DNA of 64,000 nt from Dyadobacter sp. MSC1_007 (GCF_023667495.1 NZ_JAMOZL010000020.1:1-64000); one strand, 5' to 3'. Positions 6,656 to 16,291 are shown, counted from the first letter of the stretch. Notes: generated from the sequence alone by a model not told the origin. Translations and numbers: made by a program.

Positions 6656-9600
6656 CTATTTCCTGGCTTCAATCCATTTCCGCGCATTCAAAAACGCTTC
6701 CATCCAGGGCGAAACTTCATCTTTCCGGCCCTCAGGATAGTTTGCCCAATGCCACTGGAAAAGTGATCTTTCAATGTGCGGCATAGTCACCAAATGGCGA
6801 CCAGTATTATCGCAGAGAATAGCCGTGTTGTAATCCGAGCCGTTTGGATTGGCCGGATACGTTTCATAGCTGTATTTGGAAACGATATTATATTGATTCT
6901 CAGCCAACGGCATCTGGAAGCGACCTTCGCCATGCGATACCCACACGCCCAGCGTACTGCCCGCAAGTGAAGAAAGCATCACGGAATTATTAGGCTGCAC
7001 AGTCATTGAGGTGAAAATGCTTTCGTGCTTATGGCTTGCGTTATGAAGCATTTTGGGCTTCTCTTCATGATCTGGGTTAATAAGACCGAGCTCGATGAAC
7101 AGTTGGCAACCGTTACAGATACCCACAGACAACGTGTCTTCGCGTTTAAAGAAGTTTTCAAGCGCGATTTTGGCCTTTTCGTTGTAAAGGAACGCTCCTG
7201 CCCATCCTTTGGCCGATCCAAGAACATCAGAATTCGAAAAACCACCTACGGTGCCAATGAACTGGATGTCTTCCAGGGTCTCGCGGCCGGAAATAAGGTC
7301 GGTCATGTGGACATCTTTCACGTCAAAACCTGCCAGGTACATTGCATTGGCGAGTTCGCGTTCGGAGTTGCTACCTTTCTCGCGAAGTACAGCCGCCTTC
7401 GGACGGGGTTTCGATGCGTCGATCAAAGGCTTTCTGCCATCAAACTGCACAGGGAATTTGTAGCGCAGCACGTGGTGCTTGTAGTTATCAAAACGCTCTT
7501 TTGCGAGGCCATTTCCAGTTTGTTTCTGGTCTAACAAATAGGATGTTTTAAACCAGACATCACGCAGATGATCGATATCAAAATCCCAATTGCCTGTTGC
7601 ATCTTTCACTGTCAGCGTCGAAGCAAGATTAACGGTTCCAATTTTGTGGAATAGAACGCCGCTCTCATTTAGAGCAGCTTCGGCTGATTCCTCGGCCTGG
7701 AATACGATACCAATGTTTTCAGCAAACAACTTTTCTATGATGTCCTGATCACCTAGCGGCGACAAGTCAATGGAAGCTCCCAAATCGCGGTCTGCGAAAC
7801 ACATTTCGAGCAATGTCGTGATTAAACCACCACTGCTAATGTCGTGACCAGCCTGGATTTTACCAGCTTTAATGAGCTGCTGAATCGCATTGAATGTAGT
7901 CTTGAACTGCGCTGCATCCTGAATGTCCGGCGTTTCAGAGCCGACTCTATTCAGGATTTGCGCAAACGATGATCCGCCCAATTTGAAACGGTCACCTGAA
8001 AGATTGATATAATAAATTGACCCCCCTGATTTGCGCAGAACCGGTTCAACAACAGCAGTAATGTCGTCGCAATGACCACCCGCCGAAATGATGACAGTGC
8101 CCGGTGCAATGACATCGCCGTCTTTGTATTTCTGTTTCATTGAAAGGGAATCTTTCCCTGTCGGGATATTGATCCCCAGGTTGATGGCGAAGTCCGAGCA
8201 AGCTTGTACGGCTTTGTACAAACGCGCATCCTCCCCTTCATTTTTACAAGCCCACATCCAGTTAGCCGAAAGTGAAACGGTCGCCAGGCCGTCCTTTAAC
8301 GGCGCCCAGACGATATTAGAAAGTGCTTCCGCTATTGCATTGCGGCTACCGGCGGCCGGGTCGATCAATGCCGAAAGCGGCGCGTGTCCGATGGACGTGG
8401 CCATACCGTCTTTTCCCTGAAAGTCTAGGGCCATCACGCCGACATTGTTCAATGGTAATTGTAGCGGACCCGCGCATTGCTGCTTTGCCACGTGGCCGCC
8501 TACACAACGGTCGACTTTGTTGGTCAGCCAGTCTTTGCAGGCTACCGCTTCAAGTTGAAGCATTTGTTGCAGGTACTGGTGCAGTTTCGCTGTTTCGTAT
8601 TCAATCGCCTCATAGTTACGCTCGACAGTTTTATCGCGCATGTACGTTTTTGGCGAGCTGCCAAACATTTCGTCCATCGCCAGGTCCATCGGCTTGGCAC
8701 CGGTCGTTGACGATTCGAATGTAAAGCGATGGTCACCGGTCACCTCTCCTACCGTGTACATCGGAGCGCGCTCGCGGTCGGCGATTCGTTGAAGGAAATC
8801 GATGTCGTCCTGACTGATCACAAGGCCCATTCTTTCCTGGGATTCGTTACCGATGATCTCCTTCGCAGAAAGGGTCGGATCCCCTACCGGCAGTTTATCG
8901 AGATCGATTTTGCCGCCAGTTTCTTCTACCAGTTCGGACAAGCAGTTCAAGTGCCCGCCCGCGCCATGGTCGTGGATCGAAACAATGGTATTGTTCCCGC
9001 TTTCGACCATCCCGCGTACCGCATTGGCTACTCGCTTCTGCATTTCAGGGTTGGAGCGCTGGATTGCATTCAATTCAATCCCTGAACCAAATGCACCGGT
9101 ATCCGCAGAGGAAACGGCCGCGCCACCCATTCCAATCCGGTAGTTTTCACCGCCCATTACCACCACTTTGTCACCGATAGAAGGCGTATGTTTTTTCGCC
9201 TGCTCAGCTTTACCGTAACCGATACCGCCGGCCTGCATGATCACTTTATCGTAGCCCAGCCTGCGGCCGTCTTCTTCATGCTCAAATGTAAGTACCGATC
9301 CAACGATCAGCGGCTGCCCGAATTTATTTCCAAAATCGGTTGCACCGTTGGAAGCTTTGATGAGAATGTCCATCGGAGTTTGATAGAGCCATTTGCGCTC
9401 CTCCACCCCTTTTTCCCAGGGACGATTTTCTTCCAAACGCGAAAGCGCTGTCATATATACAGCCGTACCCGCGAGTGGAATCGATCCCTGACCACCTGCT
9501 AGGCGGTCGCGGATCTCACCTCCCGAACCGGTTGCAGCGCCATTGAATGGCTCGACGGTGGTTGGAAAGTTGTGCGTTTCCGCTTTTAGTGACAGTACGG

Positions 9601-10318
9601 ATTCGAAATCCTTGATTTCATAGTATTCAGGCACATCCGGGCGCTTGGGCGCGAATTGCTGCACGACCGGGCCTTTCAGAAACGCGACGTTGTCTTTATA
9701 AGCAGAAACAATACTATTGGGATTCGCTTCAGAAGTTTTGCGAATCAGTTTAAAAAGTGAAACAGGTTTCTCCTCGCCGTCGATCACAAAGACTCCGTTG
9801 AAGATCTTATGACGGCAGTGCTCGGAGTTGACCTGTGAGAAACCGAAGACTTCCGAATCAGTCAACTTGCGGCCTAACTTTTCAGCAAGACCGGTCAGGT
9901 AAGCTACTTCCTCCTCATTCAATGCAAGCCCTTCCTGTTTGTTATAAGCAGCAATGTCGGAGATTTCCTGAACAGGTTCAGGTTTAATATCGATGGTGTA
10001 AATATCCTGGTTCAGCTGGCTGTATTTCTGCGAGAGCATCGGATCGAAATCCGTGAAATCAGCGCTTACCTTCTTGAATTCCTCAATACGTACAATGCCT
10101 TCTAGCCCCATATTCTGGGTAATTTCCACGGCATTGGTACTCCACGGGGTAATCATGGCTGCACGCGGGCCAACGAAATAGTCTGTGAGAACGGTCTCCT
10201 TCCGAAGTTCTGCGCCGCCGAAAAGCCAGCTTAATTTAGAGGAATCGGAGGCATCGAGCGTTCGCTCGGTTTGTAGTGCAAAGACGGTTTCATCTCCGCC
10301 TGTGAAGAAGTAAATCAT
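6656..10318 (-). CDS. purL: Phosphoribosylformylglycinamidine synthase, large single-chain form
   Basis: Catalyses the fourth step of de novo purine synthesis: FGAR + glutamine + ATP to FGAM. 1220 residues from ATG 10318 (the frame is open three codons further, to a TTG at 10327, but the family begins M-I-Y-F-F). Visible parts: N-terminal domain; synthetase core with SEHCRHKIFNG, LKAETHNFPTTVEPFNGAAT and GSGGEIRD; second repeat with HDISSGGL; C-terminal glutaminase with nucleophile C1068 in GICNGCQ and the H1181/E1183 pair in MPHIE. Length matches the fused PurL of Bacteroidota and Proteobacteria rather than the PurL/PurQ/PurS split. Single-gene unit with its own terminator; no lesions seen. 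Confidence 0.97.
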   Translation of the reverse strand: MIYFFTGGDETVFALQTERTLDASDSSKLSWLFGGAELRKETVLTDYFVGPRAAMITPWSTNAVEITQNMGLEGIVRIEEFKKVSADFTDFDPMLSQKYSQLNQDIYTIDIKPEPVQEISDIAAYNKQEGLALNEEEVAYLTGLAEKLGRKLTDSEVFGFSQVNSEHCRHKIFNGVFVIDGEEKPVSLFKLIRKTSEANPNSIVSAYKDNVAFLKGPVVQQFAPKRPDVPEYYEIKDFESVLSLKAETHNFPTTVEPFNGAATGSGGEIRDRLAGGQGSIPLAGTAVYMTALSRLEENRPWEKGVEERKWLYQTPMDILIKASNGATDFGNKFGQPLIVGSVLTFEHEEDGRRLGYDKVIMQAGGIGYGKAEQAKKHTPSIGDKVVVMGGENYRIGMGGAAVSSADTGAFGSGIELNAIQRSNPEMQKRVANAVRGMVESGNNTIVSIHDHGAGGHLNCLSELVEETGGKIDLDKLPVGDPTLSAKEIIGNESQERMGLVISQDDIDFLQRIADRERAPMYTVGEVTGDHRFTFESSTTGAKPMDLAMDEMFGSSPKTYMRDKTVERNYEAIEYETAKLHQYLQQMLQLEAVACKDWLTNKVDRCVGGHVAKQQCAGPLQLPLNNVGVMALDFQGKDGMATSIGHAPLSALIDPAAGSRNAIAEALSNIVWAPLKDGLATVSLSANWMWACKNEGEDARLYKAVQACSDFAINLGINIPTGKDSLSMKQKYKDGDVIAPGTVIISAGGHCDDITAVVEPVLRKSGGSIYYINLSGDRFKLGGSSFAQILNRVGSETPDIQDAAQFKTTFNAIQQLIKAGKIQAGHDISSGGLITTLLEMCFADRDLGASIDLSPLGDQDIIEKLFAENIGIVFQAEESAEAALNESGVLFHKIGTVNLASTLTVKDATGNWDFDIDHLRDVWFKTSYLLDQKQTGNGLAKERFDNYKHHVLRYKFPVQFDGRKPLIDASKPRPKAAVLREKGSNSERELANAMYLAGFDVKDVHMTDLISGRETLEDIQFIGTVGGFSNSDVLGSAKGWAGAFLYNEKAKIALENFFKREDTLSVGICNGCQLFIELGLINPDHEEKPKMLHNASHKHESIFTSMTVQPNNSVMLSSLAGSTLGVWVSHGEGRFQMPLAENQYNIVSKYSYETYPANPNGSDYNTAILCDNTGRHLVTMPHIERSLFQWHWANYPEGRKDEVSPWMEAFLNARKWIEARK

Positions 10319-10443
10319 GATGTCCAATTAAGGCGCAAAGGTACGATAAAAATAACCCAAGGCCATAGGAAGAATGAAAAATGCTGATACGTCTGATTAA
10401 CAGCATAAACAGCGTTAGTTGTTCCTTTAGCCTACATTTTTAA

Positions 10444-10839
10444 TTACCAGATCACTTCCACTTCATGCTTGTATTGATTGATTTTCGGATCGACACTAAT
10501 GATGACTGCTTTTTCCGATTCGCCAGTTGCTAAGATCAGCCTGTCGAATGGATCGCGATGATCAACTATTTCCCGAAGGTTTTGATATTCTGTCAGGTGC
10601 TCCGTAGTTATCGGTATCACGGTAATAAATGCAGTTTCCACATCCTGGACAAACCTCGAAAAATGTTTCAGTAGTGTCATTTTTCCGATTTTCAACTTAA
10701 TCGAAATCTCGAAAAGGCCCACTACACTGGCCAGTATTTCGTTTCCCGTATCTTCTAATATCTGCCTGGCTTTTTCTGAAATCTGAGCATCTCTTTCAAT
10801 AAACCATAACAATGCGTGTGTGTCCAGTAAAAACTTCAT
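10444..10839 (-). CDS. PIN-domain ribonuclease toxin, VapC-like
   Basis: 131 residues, the usual PIN size. The acidic catalytic set is present: D6 (LLDTHALLW), E44 (GLFEIS), D96/D99 (DHRDPFDRLI) and D117 (SVDPKI). The DTHALLWF and DHRDPFDRLI signatures match the VapC subfamily paired with small DUF2281/Phd-like antitoxins. The product would be a Mg-dependent endoribonuclease, usually aimed at tRNA or rRNA; the target is unknown. Its ATG directly follows the stop codon of the antitoxin frame (TAAATG), so the two are translationally coupled. Confidence 0.85.
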   Translation of the reverse strand: MKFLLDTHALLWFIERDAQISEKARQILEDTGNEILASVVGLFEISIKLKIGKMTLLKHFSRFVQDVETAFITVIPITTEHLTEYQNLREIVDHRDPFDRLILATGESEKAVIISVDPKINQYKHEVEVIW

Positions 10840-11052
10840 TTACAAATAATCTTTAAGTTTATCCAGCGGATCATCAAAATCAGGAGCCATGCTAATCGTA
10901 CCCTTTACAATACCGAATGGGCGTTTCGAAAGCTTAGGTTTCACATCCGCTTCTTCGAAAACAACCTTGGCTTTGACGTCGACGTCCGGTTTGTGATCCA
11001 ATGTCACATTGCCATTCTCATATATGCCTTCAATTACCGTATGCGTCGCCTT
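10840..11052 (-). CDS. DUF2281-like antitoxin with no conventional start codon
   Basis: An open frame of 70 codons ends flush with the toxin start. The C-terminal half (KLSKRPFGIVKGTISMAPDF then DDPLDKLKDYL) is the toxin-binding tail of VapB-type DUF2281 antitoxins (G-xx-KG-x-I-x-M-xx-DFD-PL-x-x-L-K-x-Y). Upstream it reads KATHTVIEGIYENGNVTLDH but there is no ATG. A TTG at 11056-11054 followed by AAA would give LKATHTV only if one G of the GG at 11050-11049 were removed. The only in-frame alternatives are GTG 11007 and a TTG two codons later. Either initiation is non-standard or a 1-base insertion has damaged the N-terminus. Confidence 0.6.
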   Translation of the reverse strand, partial: KATHTVIEGIYENGNVTLDHKPDVDVKAKVVFEEADVKPKLSKRPFGIVKGTISMAPDFDDPLDKLKDYL

Positions 11053-11091
11053 TCAAAGTTACCTAAATCAATATACAAAATTTCGAGCTTA

Positions 11092-11577
11092 CTAATAAGC
11101 CAGCAACCGCCCGCAAGCCACCACAGCAATCCAGACGAGAATTGAAATAACCCCACACAAAAGCGCTGCACCCGGCAGCTCCCCTACTGCGCCCCGGCGT
11201 TTGAATGGCTTATAAAGATACCGATGAAAGACAAACACATTCAATGCCGCCAAAACAATGAGCGCCACTTTGGTCCAAAAAACTGGATCCATGCCAAGGG
11301 CCTGCGCGTTCGTGATGAACAACAGCACGCCCGAAGGAACAATGAGTATCAACCCGCGCTGCGACCAAGGCAGCAGATGCCTCGAAAGGCCGGTTACCGG
11401 CAAATTGCGCGAAAAGCCCAGCAGGCGCAGGTCAAAGAGAAACGCTGCGCCTACCAGCATGACAATTCCTAAAATATGTATTATTTCAAGGGCTGGATAC
11501 AGCCAGAGCGATTGCCTGATACCTACAGCCCAGGACGATTTTTCCAGCCATTCAAGCCACTGACCGTATATTCTCAC
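11092..11577 (-). CDS. Four-helix membrane protein, DUF6644-like
   Basis: 161 residues with about four hydrophobic helices (roughly 30-52, 70-90, 98-118, 135-158). The N-terminus W-x(2)-WLE-x-S-xx-xxIRQS-x-W-x-YPALEIIHILG and the FDLRLLGF motif fit the DUF6644 membrane family as I remember it. Function unknown. The preceding gene on the same strand ends two bases upstream, so the pair is co-transcribed. Its partner type (DUF6152 exported protein) is frequently adjacent, suggesting an envelope module. Confidence 0.65.
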   Translation of the reverse strand: MRIYGQWLEWLEKSSWAVGIRQSLWLYPALEIIHILGIVMLVGAAFLFDLRLLGFSRNLPVTGLSRHLLPWSQRGLILIVPSGVLLFITNAQALGMDPVFWTKVALIVLAALNVFVFHRYLYKPFKRRGAVGELPGAALLCGVISILVWIAVVACGRLLAY

Positions 11578-11579
11578 GC

Positions 11580-11933
11580 TTAGCGAAGTTCAAATTTGTC
11601 ATCGCCTACGAAAATGCGTTCGGCCCGCATTTCATTTTTTTCAGTTTTGTGCGGATAGGCTACAAAACGGATCGTGGTGCCTTTCTTGATCATATCCTGG
11701 TTCAAACCGCGGGATTCCATGCGCGTTACTGGCGCCAGATATACCGTCGTCAGTTCTTTATTATACTTTACTTTTGCCAGAACATGCGGGTTTTCATAGG
11801 TCAACTCTTCTATTTTAGCTTTGAAATCAGTGGGTTTGGTCTGGTCGTAATCAGCCCAGCCGTGGTGCAGAGCGGTGAATGCGCCGCAGAGAAGCAACGC
11901 CAATCCAAGTGAAATATTTTTCAGTTTAGTCAT
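11580..11933 (-). CDS. Exported DUF6152-like protein
   Basis: 117 residues. A Sec signal peptide (TKLKNISLGLALLLCGAFTA) is followed directly by HHGWADYDQ, and the mature part contains EELTYENPHVLAKVKY, the His-rich start and NPH motif characteristic of DUF6152 proteins. Small beta-barrel-like periplasmic protein; the clustered His residues suggest metal binding, which is inference. First gene of the two-gene operon with the four-helix protein. Confidence 0.7.
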   Translation of the reverse strand: MTKLKNISLGLALLLCGAFTALHHGWADYDQTKPTDFKAKIEELTYENPHVLAKVKYNKELTTVYLAPVTRMESRGLNQDMIKKGTTIRFVAYPHKTEKNEMRAERIFVGDDKFELR

Positions 11934-12034
11934 AACCTGCTGAGTTTAGTGTACTTAAAAGTAACCAAATGATTCTTTTTAAAAAACTAAACTGAATACA
12001 AACTACATGCCAGTCCGGCAAAAATGTTTTCCGC

Positions 12035-12042
12035 TATATTTG
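12035..12042 (+). promoter_or_regulatory. -7 promoter box (TATATTTG)
   Basis: An exact match to the Bacteroidota TAnnTTTG box, 24 bases before the TTG start at 12066. It predicts a very short leader. No clear -33 TTG at the ideal spacing. Confidence 0.5.
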
Positions 12043-12065
12043 CCCGATAACCAAACCTGTTTGCT

Positions 12066-12623
12066 TTGAGAAATTTCCTTTTTCTTCTGCTGTTTTTCAC
12101 AGCCACCAGCACCTTTGCGCAGGACGGCAGATTGCCGCTCGATTCCAAAAATAATATCAGCTATACCGACTCCGGCCAGCCCAAACTTTCCCAGGCCCAG
12201 CTGCACCAAAGGATTAAAGATTGGATCGTTTACAAGTTCGGAAACCTTGAGAATGCATTGACGAGTGACAACGAACAAGCAGGTACTATACTGATTACCA
12301 GCTACATTCCCGTAATCCATTCAAGCTATCAATATGTCCGATTCGATCTAGGCATTCAATACAAGGACAATCAATACGACGCGCGCATTGCCACTCTTGA
12401 CGGGATTTCAGCGGTACGGAGCCCTGTTCGCCTGGACAAAAAAGAAAACGATGCGATCACAACCAAAGAGCAAGTGCTAAAAACGGAGTCTAATCGTAAA
12501 AAACGCAAGGAAGCCGAAACCGCACTCCAAACGGCCAAAGCAGATAACGATGGTATCAACACATCGCTTTACAATCTATTGGCAGATCTCAAAGCATTTA
12601 TAAATTCACCAACCAAGCAATAG
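12066..12623 (+). CDS. Exported DUF4468-domain-like protein
   Basis: 185 residues from TTG 12066, chosen because it gives a full signal peptide (RNFLFLLLFFTATSTFAQ) and sits just downstream of a -7 box. Residues about 22-110 (LPLDSKNNISYTD, then LSQAQLHQRIKDWI and a long beta-rich segment) match the look of DUF4468, a TBP-like fold found in exported Bacteroidota proteins. The C-terminal 50 residues are charged and coiled-coil-like (KTESNRKKRKEAETALQTAK). Ends three bases from the convergent SGNH gene. Confidence 0.65.
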   Translation: MRNFLFLLLFFTATSTFAQDGRLPLDSKNNISYTDSGQPKLSQAQLHQRIKDWIVYKFGNLENALTSDNEQAGTILITSYIPVIHSSYQYVRFDLGIQYKDNQYDARIATLDGISAVRSPVRLDKKENDAITTKEQVLKTESNRKKRKEAETALQTAKADNDGINTSLYNLLADLKAFINSPTKQ

Positions 12624-12626
12624 TTT

Positions 12627-13454
12627 CTATTTGAGGCCTTTCCATTGCTTTTCGAGCATCTGGGCAATCACCTGGTAGCCCTTGTCGGATGGATGCAGGC
12701 CGTCATAAGTCATGTTGCTTGCTTCTACCGGATAAGGGTACTCATCTGTGGCCGGATTGAAAGGAATCCCGATATAATCGGGGTAAACGTAGTTTTTGTA
12801 AAGCCCGGTTGCGGGATCTTTCAGGCGTTTGAAATGGACCATATTGTCCAGATTAATCCCGCTTTCATGAAATAGATCCACCACAGGGATCTTTTCTTTC
12901 TTTCCTATGTCAGCTATGGCATTGGCAAATTGTTCGAGCGTTTGATCTTTTTTGGGCTTATAGGAGCCGTAAGCGTTATTTTTGTAGCTATTGATATAAA
13001 CAAAATCACCTCTTTGCATTGGAGTGATCAAAATAATCTTCGCTTTCCTATTGAGCTTTTTTAGCTTGTCGGTAATCACTCGGAAGGCACCATACACAGT
13101 TGCAGTGCCATTTGCCTGTTCATAGTCAGCTATCGTGCCCAGTGCCTTTCCCTGCCACCAGTCATTGGTACCCAGCAAAACCGTATACACATCAGCCTTG
13201 ACCAAGCCAAGCGAGTCGATCCGGCTGGCGATGTTGATCGATGTCCAGCCGTTATGGCCTTGGTTGATATATTCAACGTTCGGAAACTTTTCTGTAATTA
13301 AAGTGAGATAGCCTTTCGTAACCCTGTTTCCAGTCTCATTCTGGTGATCGTTCAGATAAGTAATCGAGTCACCGATGGCGATCCAGGAGATTTTACGCGG
13401 GGCGGAGGCAAAACAGACAAAGATAAGGGCAACAAACAGCAGCGACTTTTTCAT
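12627..13454 (-). CDS. Secreted SGNH/GDSL hydrolase
   Basis: 275 residues from ATG 13454, which begins a good signal peptide (KKSLLFVALIFVCFASA); an upstream in-frame Met at 13511 would bury it. Block I IAIGDSIT carries the nucleophile S30, block II is GHNGW, block III GTNDWW, and block V YDGLHPSDKGY carries the catalytic D/H. These enzymes are exported esterases or lipases, often deacetylating carbohydrates; the substrate here is unknown. Monocistronic, convergent with the DUF4468 gene. Confidence 0.85.
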   Translation of the reverse strand: MKKSLLFVALIFVCFASAPRKISWIAIGDSITYLNDHQNETGNRVTKGYLTLITEKFPNVEYINQGHNGWTSINIASRIDSLGLVKADVYTVLLGTNDWWQGKALGTIADYEQANGTATVYGAFRVITDKLKKLNRKAKIILITPMQRGDFVYINSYKNNAYGSYKPKKDQTLEQFANAIADIGKKEKIPVVDLFHESGINLDNMVHFKRLKDPATGLYKNYVYPDYIGIPFNPATDEYPYPVEASNMTYDGLHPSDKGYQVIAQMLEKQWKGLK

Positions 13455-13556
13455 AACACAAAAGGATTGGGACCGAATAAAGGAAACCCTCTTTGCGCCA
13501 ATTTTACTCAATATTATTCACATCTGTTTGCCGCCTTCTAAAATCTACACCGACTG

Positions 13557-13916
13557 TTAGGCGAAAAAGCTTGGTCTCTGCAAAATACCGGGATGCCAGC
13601 TCGAATCTCTACGGCGCAATGCACGAGCGATGGTCAGAATGCGCTCCTGACGATTGTGACGCTCATTCGCTGCTCCTTTTCCCGCAAGATATTCAGCGAC
13701 AATTTCCCACTCAAACTCATCTGTTTTGGAGTCGTAAATACCAACTGCAACCCGGTTTTCATCTGTGAGCATTAAACTCAACACCAACTGCGCTTCCTCC
13801 TGGGTAGAACACCCCACATGATGGTATTGGTCTGCAAGCGTATACAATACCGAATAACGATTTTCAAAATCCCCTGACTGCACAGCGGCACGCGTAATTT
13901 TTTCTATCCTTTTCAT
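13557..13916 (-). CDS. Hypothetical protein
   Basis: 119 residues from ATG 13916 (an in-frame ATG at 13970 would add 18 residues without similarity to a domain). The sequence is protein-like: DFENRYSVLYTLADQYHHVG, QLVLSLMLTDENRVAVGIYD and a basic C-terminal half with RQERILTIARALRRRD. No family recognised. Lone gene; nothing in the neighbourhood points to a role. Confidence 0.5.
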   Translation of the reverse strand: MKRIEKITRAAVQSGDFENRYSVLYTLADQYHHVGCSTQEEAQLVLSLMLTDENRVAVGIYDSKTDEFEWEIVAEYLAGKGAANERHNRQERILTIARALRRRDSSWHPGILQRPSFFA

Positions 13917-14190
13917 AAGTCTTTTCAAATTTAATGACTTCAAAGACGGACGAGAATGATGCCAAAGCATTAGCGATTAACACACAACGGTAAAATACTA
14001 AAACCATACCTTACTACACTTCTTCTACATCCGACCTGCTCGAAGGTCACAACCTATAAACTGTCATTGTATGTCAATAGTTTACAAATTTACGAAATGT
14101 TGCAAGAATGAGCTAAATTTCTTCAATACCGACTTCAACCTATTAGAATAATACCAAAAACAAGCAAGTCTATATAAAGCCTTATTAACT

Positions 14191-14219
14191 AAAAAGCCGT
14201 TGAAGTAGACTTCAACGGC
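14191..14219 (-). terminator. Intrinsic terminator
   Basis: A perfect stem GCCGTTGAAGT / ACTTCAACGGC with a very short loop, followed on the minus strand by TTTTT (complement of 14195-14191). It ends the small gene at 14268-14471. The 13971-14190 stretch beyond it is AT-rich and holds nothing I can identify. Confidence 0.85.
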
Positions 14220-14267
14220 AGTTCAAATGATGATCAGTTATGCTTGTTTAAAAATTTGTAACCTGGC

Positions 14268-14471
14268 CTACTGCCCTTGGTAGGCGTCCAGCATATATGC
14301 TTCCTCAATAAGTCTTTTCAGGTCTTCCTGACATTCTTTTACGCGCAGCGAAACGCTCGTGGCTAGCCAGATCGTACTTCCGTGACTATACCCCATATAA
14401 TATAGAATTTTGTCTACGCTCACATGCAGGCTTTCGTCAAATTCGCCTGTTACTTTAATAAACCGTGCCAT
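14268..14471 (-). CDS. Small hypothetical protein (67 aa)
   Basis: ATG 14471 (start MARFIKVTGEFDESLHVSVD) is preferred to the ATG at 14525, whose extra 18 residues look unconserved. The pattern of an initial beta strand, then a V-D-K-I-L-Y-Y strand, a GSTIWLATS strand and an amphipathic helix (CQEDLKRLIEEAY) resembles the small FlbD-like fold, but no function can be given. It has its own terminator and is divergent from the GH13 gene. Confidence 0.6.
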   Translation of the reverse strand: MARFIKVTGEFDESLHVSVDKILYYMGYSHGSTIWLATSVSLRVKECQEDLKRLIEEAYMLDAYQGQ

Positions 14472-14557
14472 GGTAATAACAGATTTTGTTAACCTAAATA
14501 TAAACACAAAACATCGATTTACCATATTATTTACTATTTAAGTTACAATTAATTCGA

Positions 14558-16276
14558 ATGAATTTCGCTGGTGCGATTTTTTGGCCGGATCGCGGCAATG
14601 AGCAAACACAAGCATTTATGGCAGCAACGAAAATAGAAGCAACAATAGAAGCAACAAAAAAAGCGTATCCTGAAGAAGCGTCGCACTTATGGTGGCAAAC
14701 CGGCATCATTTATCAGATCTATCCGCGCTCCTTTCAGGACTCTAACGGGGACGGGATCGGTGATCTGAAAGGAATCTTACAGCGGCTGGATTATCTGCAA
14801 TGGCTGGGCGTGGATTGCGTCTGGCTATCGCCCATATACCCCTCGCCAATGGCCGACTTTGGATACGACATTTCTGATTACCAGGGCATCCATCCGCTGT
14901 TTGGCACCATGGACGACTTTGATGAGTTGCTCGAAGCGGTCCACAATAGGGGGATGAAACTCATTCTGGATTTGGTGCCCAACCACACCTCCGACCAACA
15001 TCCCTGGTTTTTAGAGTCCCGGTCCTCTCGCGATAACCCCAAACGCGATTGGTATATCTGGCATGATGGCGGCGAAAACGGAGCATTACCTAATAATTGG
15101 CTGAGTGTATTCGGTGGCCATGCCTGGGAATGGGACGAAATTACCCAGCAATATTATTACCATGCTTTCCTCAAAGAGCAACCTGATCTGAACTGGCGTA
15201 ACCCGCAGGTGCAGGAGGCGATGATGAATGTCATGCATTTTTGGCTGAAAAAAGGCGTAGATGGCTTCCGGGTGGACGTGATGTGGCACATGATCAAAGA
15301 TGATCAACTGCGTAACAACCCCACCGTGCCCGACTCTCCTTTCGATCCTAAGGACCTGATTTACGAATTCTACGATCCTGTCTATTCCACAGACCAACCC
15401 GAGGTGCACGAGATCGTCAGGATGATGCGCCGGGTGACCAACCAATATACTGACCGGCTGTTGATCGGAGAAATATACTTGCCCATACACAAGCTTGTAA
15501 CGTATTATGGTGCAGACCGCTCGGGCGCCCATCTTCCATTCAATTTTCAGTTGCTTACCCTGCCCTGGGAGGCTGAGCAGATAGCCCGGGCGATTGATGA
15601 GTACGAAGGCGCATTACCCGTCGATGGCTGGCCGAACTGGGTATTGGGCAATCACGATCAGCCACGTGTGGCCAGTCGCCTTGGCCGCTCGCAGGCACGC
15701 GTGGCGGCGATGTTGCTACTGACACTCAGGGGGACGCCGACCATCTATTATGGCGATGAAATCGGCATGCGTGATGTTCCCATTCCCCAGGACGAAGTGG
15801 TGGATCCCCAGGGATTGAATATGCCCGATCGCAATGTAAGCCGGGACCCCGCACGTACGCCTATGCAGTGGACGCCTGACGAAAATGCCGGTTTTACCGA
15901 CGGCAAACCCTGGCTGCGCCTCCCGCATAGTTTTCGAAGGGTCAACGTCGAACTACAAAAAGATGATCCCGACTCGATGCTGGCCTTTTACAGAAGCCTA
16001 CTGGCGTTACGCAGACGACATCCTGCACTCCAGACTGGAACATATACACCAGTTTATTCAGATAAACAACTCATTGCATACATCCGCGAGAACGAAAAGG
16101 ACAGACTCCTAATCGTCTTGAATCTAAGCCACCGGCCGGGCTATATCAGGCCTCAAAACGAAAATTTTAAAGGTGAAATCATCATCAGTACCGAAAGTGA
16201 GCGGATCGGGTTACGCATCGAGAACAATATGATGCTGAGCGGTGATGAGGGATTGATTGTAAGATTGGAACGTTGA
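14558..16276 (+). CDS. GH13 alpha-glucosidase / alpha-amylase-family enzyme
   Basis: 572 residues with no signal peptide, so cytoplasmic. GH13 conserved regions are all present: DLVPNHT (138-144), GFRVDV with nucleophile D240, LLIGEIY with acid/base E305, and VLGNHDQPR with D367. The DSNGDGIGDLKGI and YYGDEIGM motifs point to the oligo-1,6-glucosidase / alpha-glucosidase / trehalose-synthase branch, which cleaves or isomerises alpha-linked glucosides. Start at 14558 or, equally plausible, ATG 14618, which removes 20 residues of low complexity. No sugar-transport or amylase partner is adjacent. Confidence 0.9.
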   Translation: MNFAGAIFWPDRGNEQTQAFMAATKIEATIEATKKAYPEEASHLWWQTGIIYQIYPRSFQDSNGDGIGDLKGILQRLDYLQWLGVDCVWLSPIYPSPMADFGYDISDYQGIHPLFGTMDDFDELLEAVHNRGMKLILDLVPNHTSDQHPWFLESRSSRDNPKRDWYIWHDGGENGALPNNWLSVFGGHAWEWDEITQQYYYHAFLKEQPDLNWRNPQVQEAMMNVMHFWLKKGVDGFRVDVMWHMIKDDQLRNNPTVPDSPFDPKDLIYEFYDPVYSTDQPEVHEIVRMMRRVTNQYTDRLLIGEIYLPIHKLVTYYGADRSGAHLPFNFQLLTLPWEAEQIARAIDEYEGALPVDGWPNWVLGNHDQPRVASRLGRSQARVAAMLLLTLRGTPTIYYGDEIGMRDVPIPQDEVVDPQGLNMPDRNVSRDPARTPMQWTPDENAGFTDGKPWLRLPHSFRRVNVELQKDDPDSMLAFYRSLLALRRRHPALQTGTYTPVYSDKQLIAYIRENEKDRLLIVLNLSHRPGYIRPQNENFKGEIIISTESERIGLRIENNMMLSGDEGLIVRLER

Positions 16277-16291
16277 GATGACTTGGTTTGA

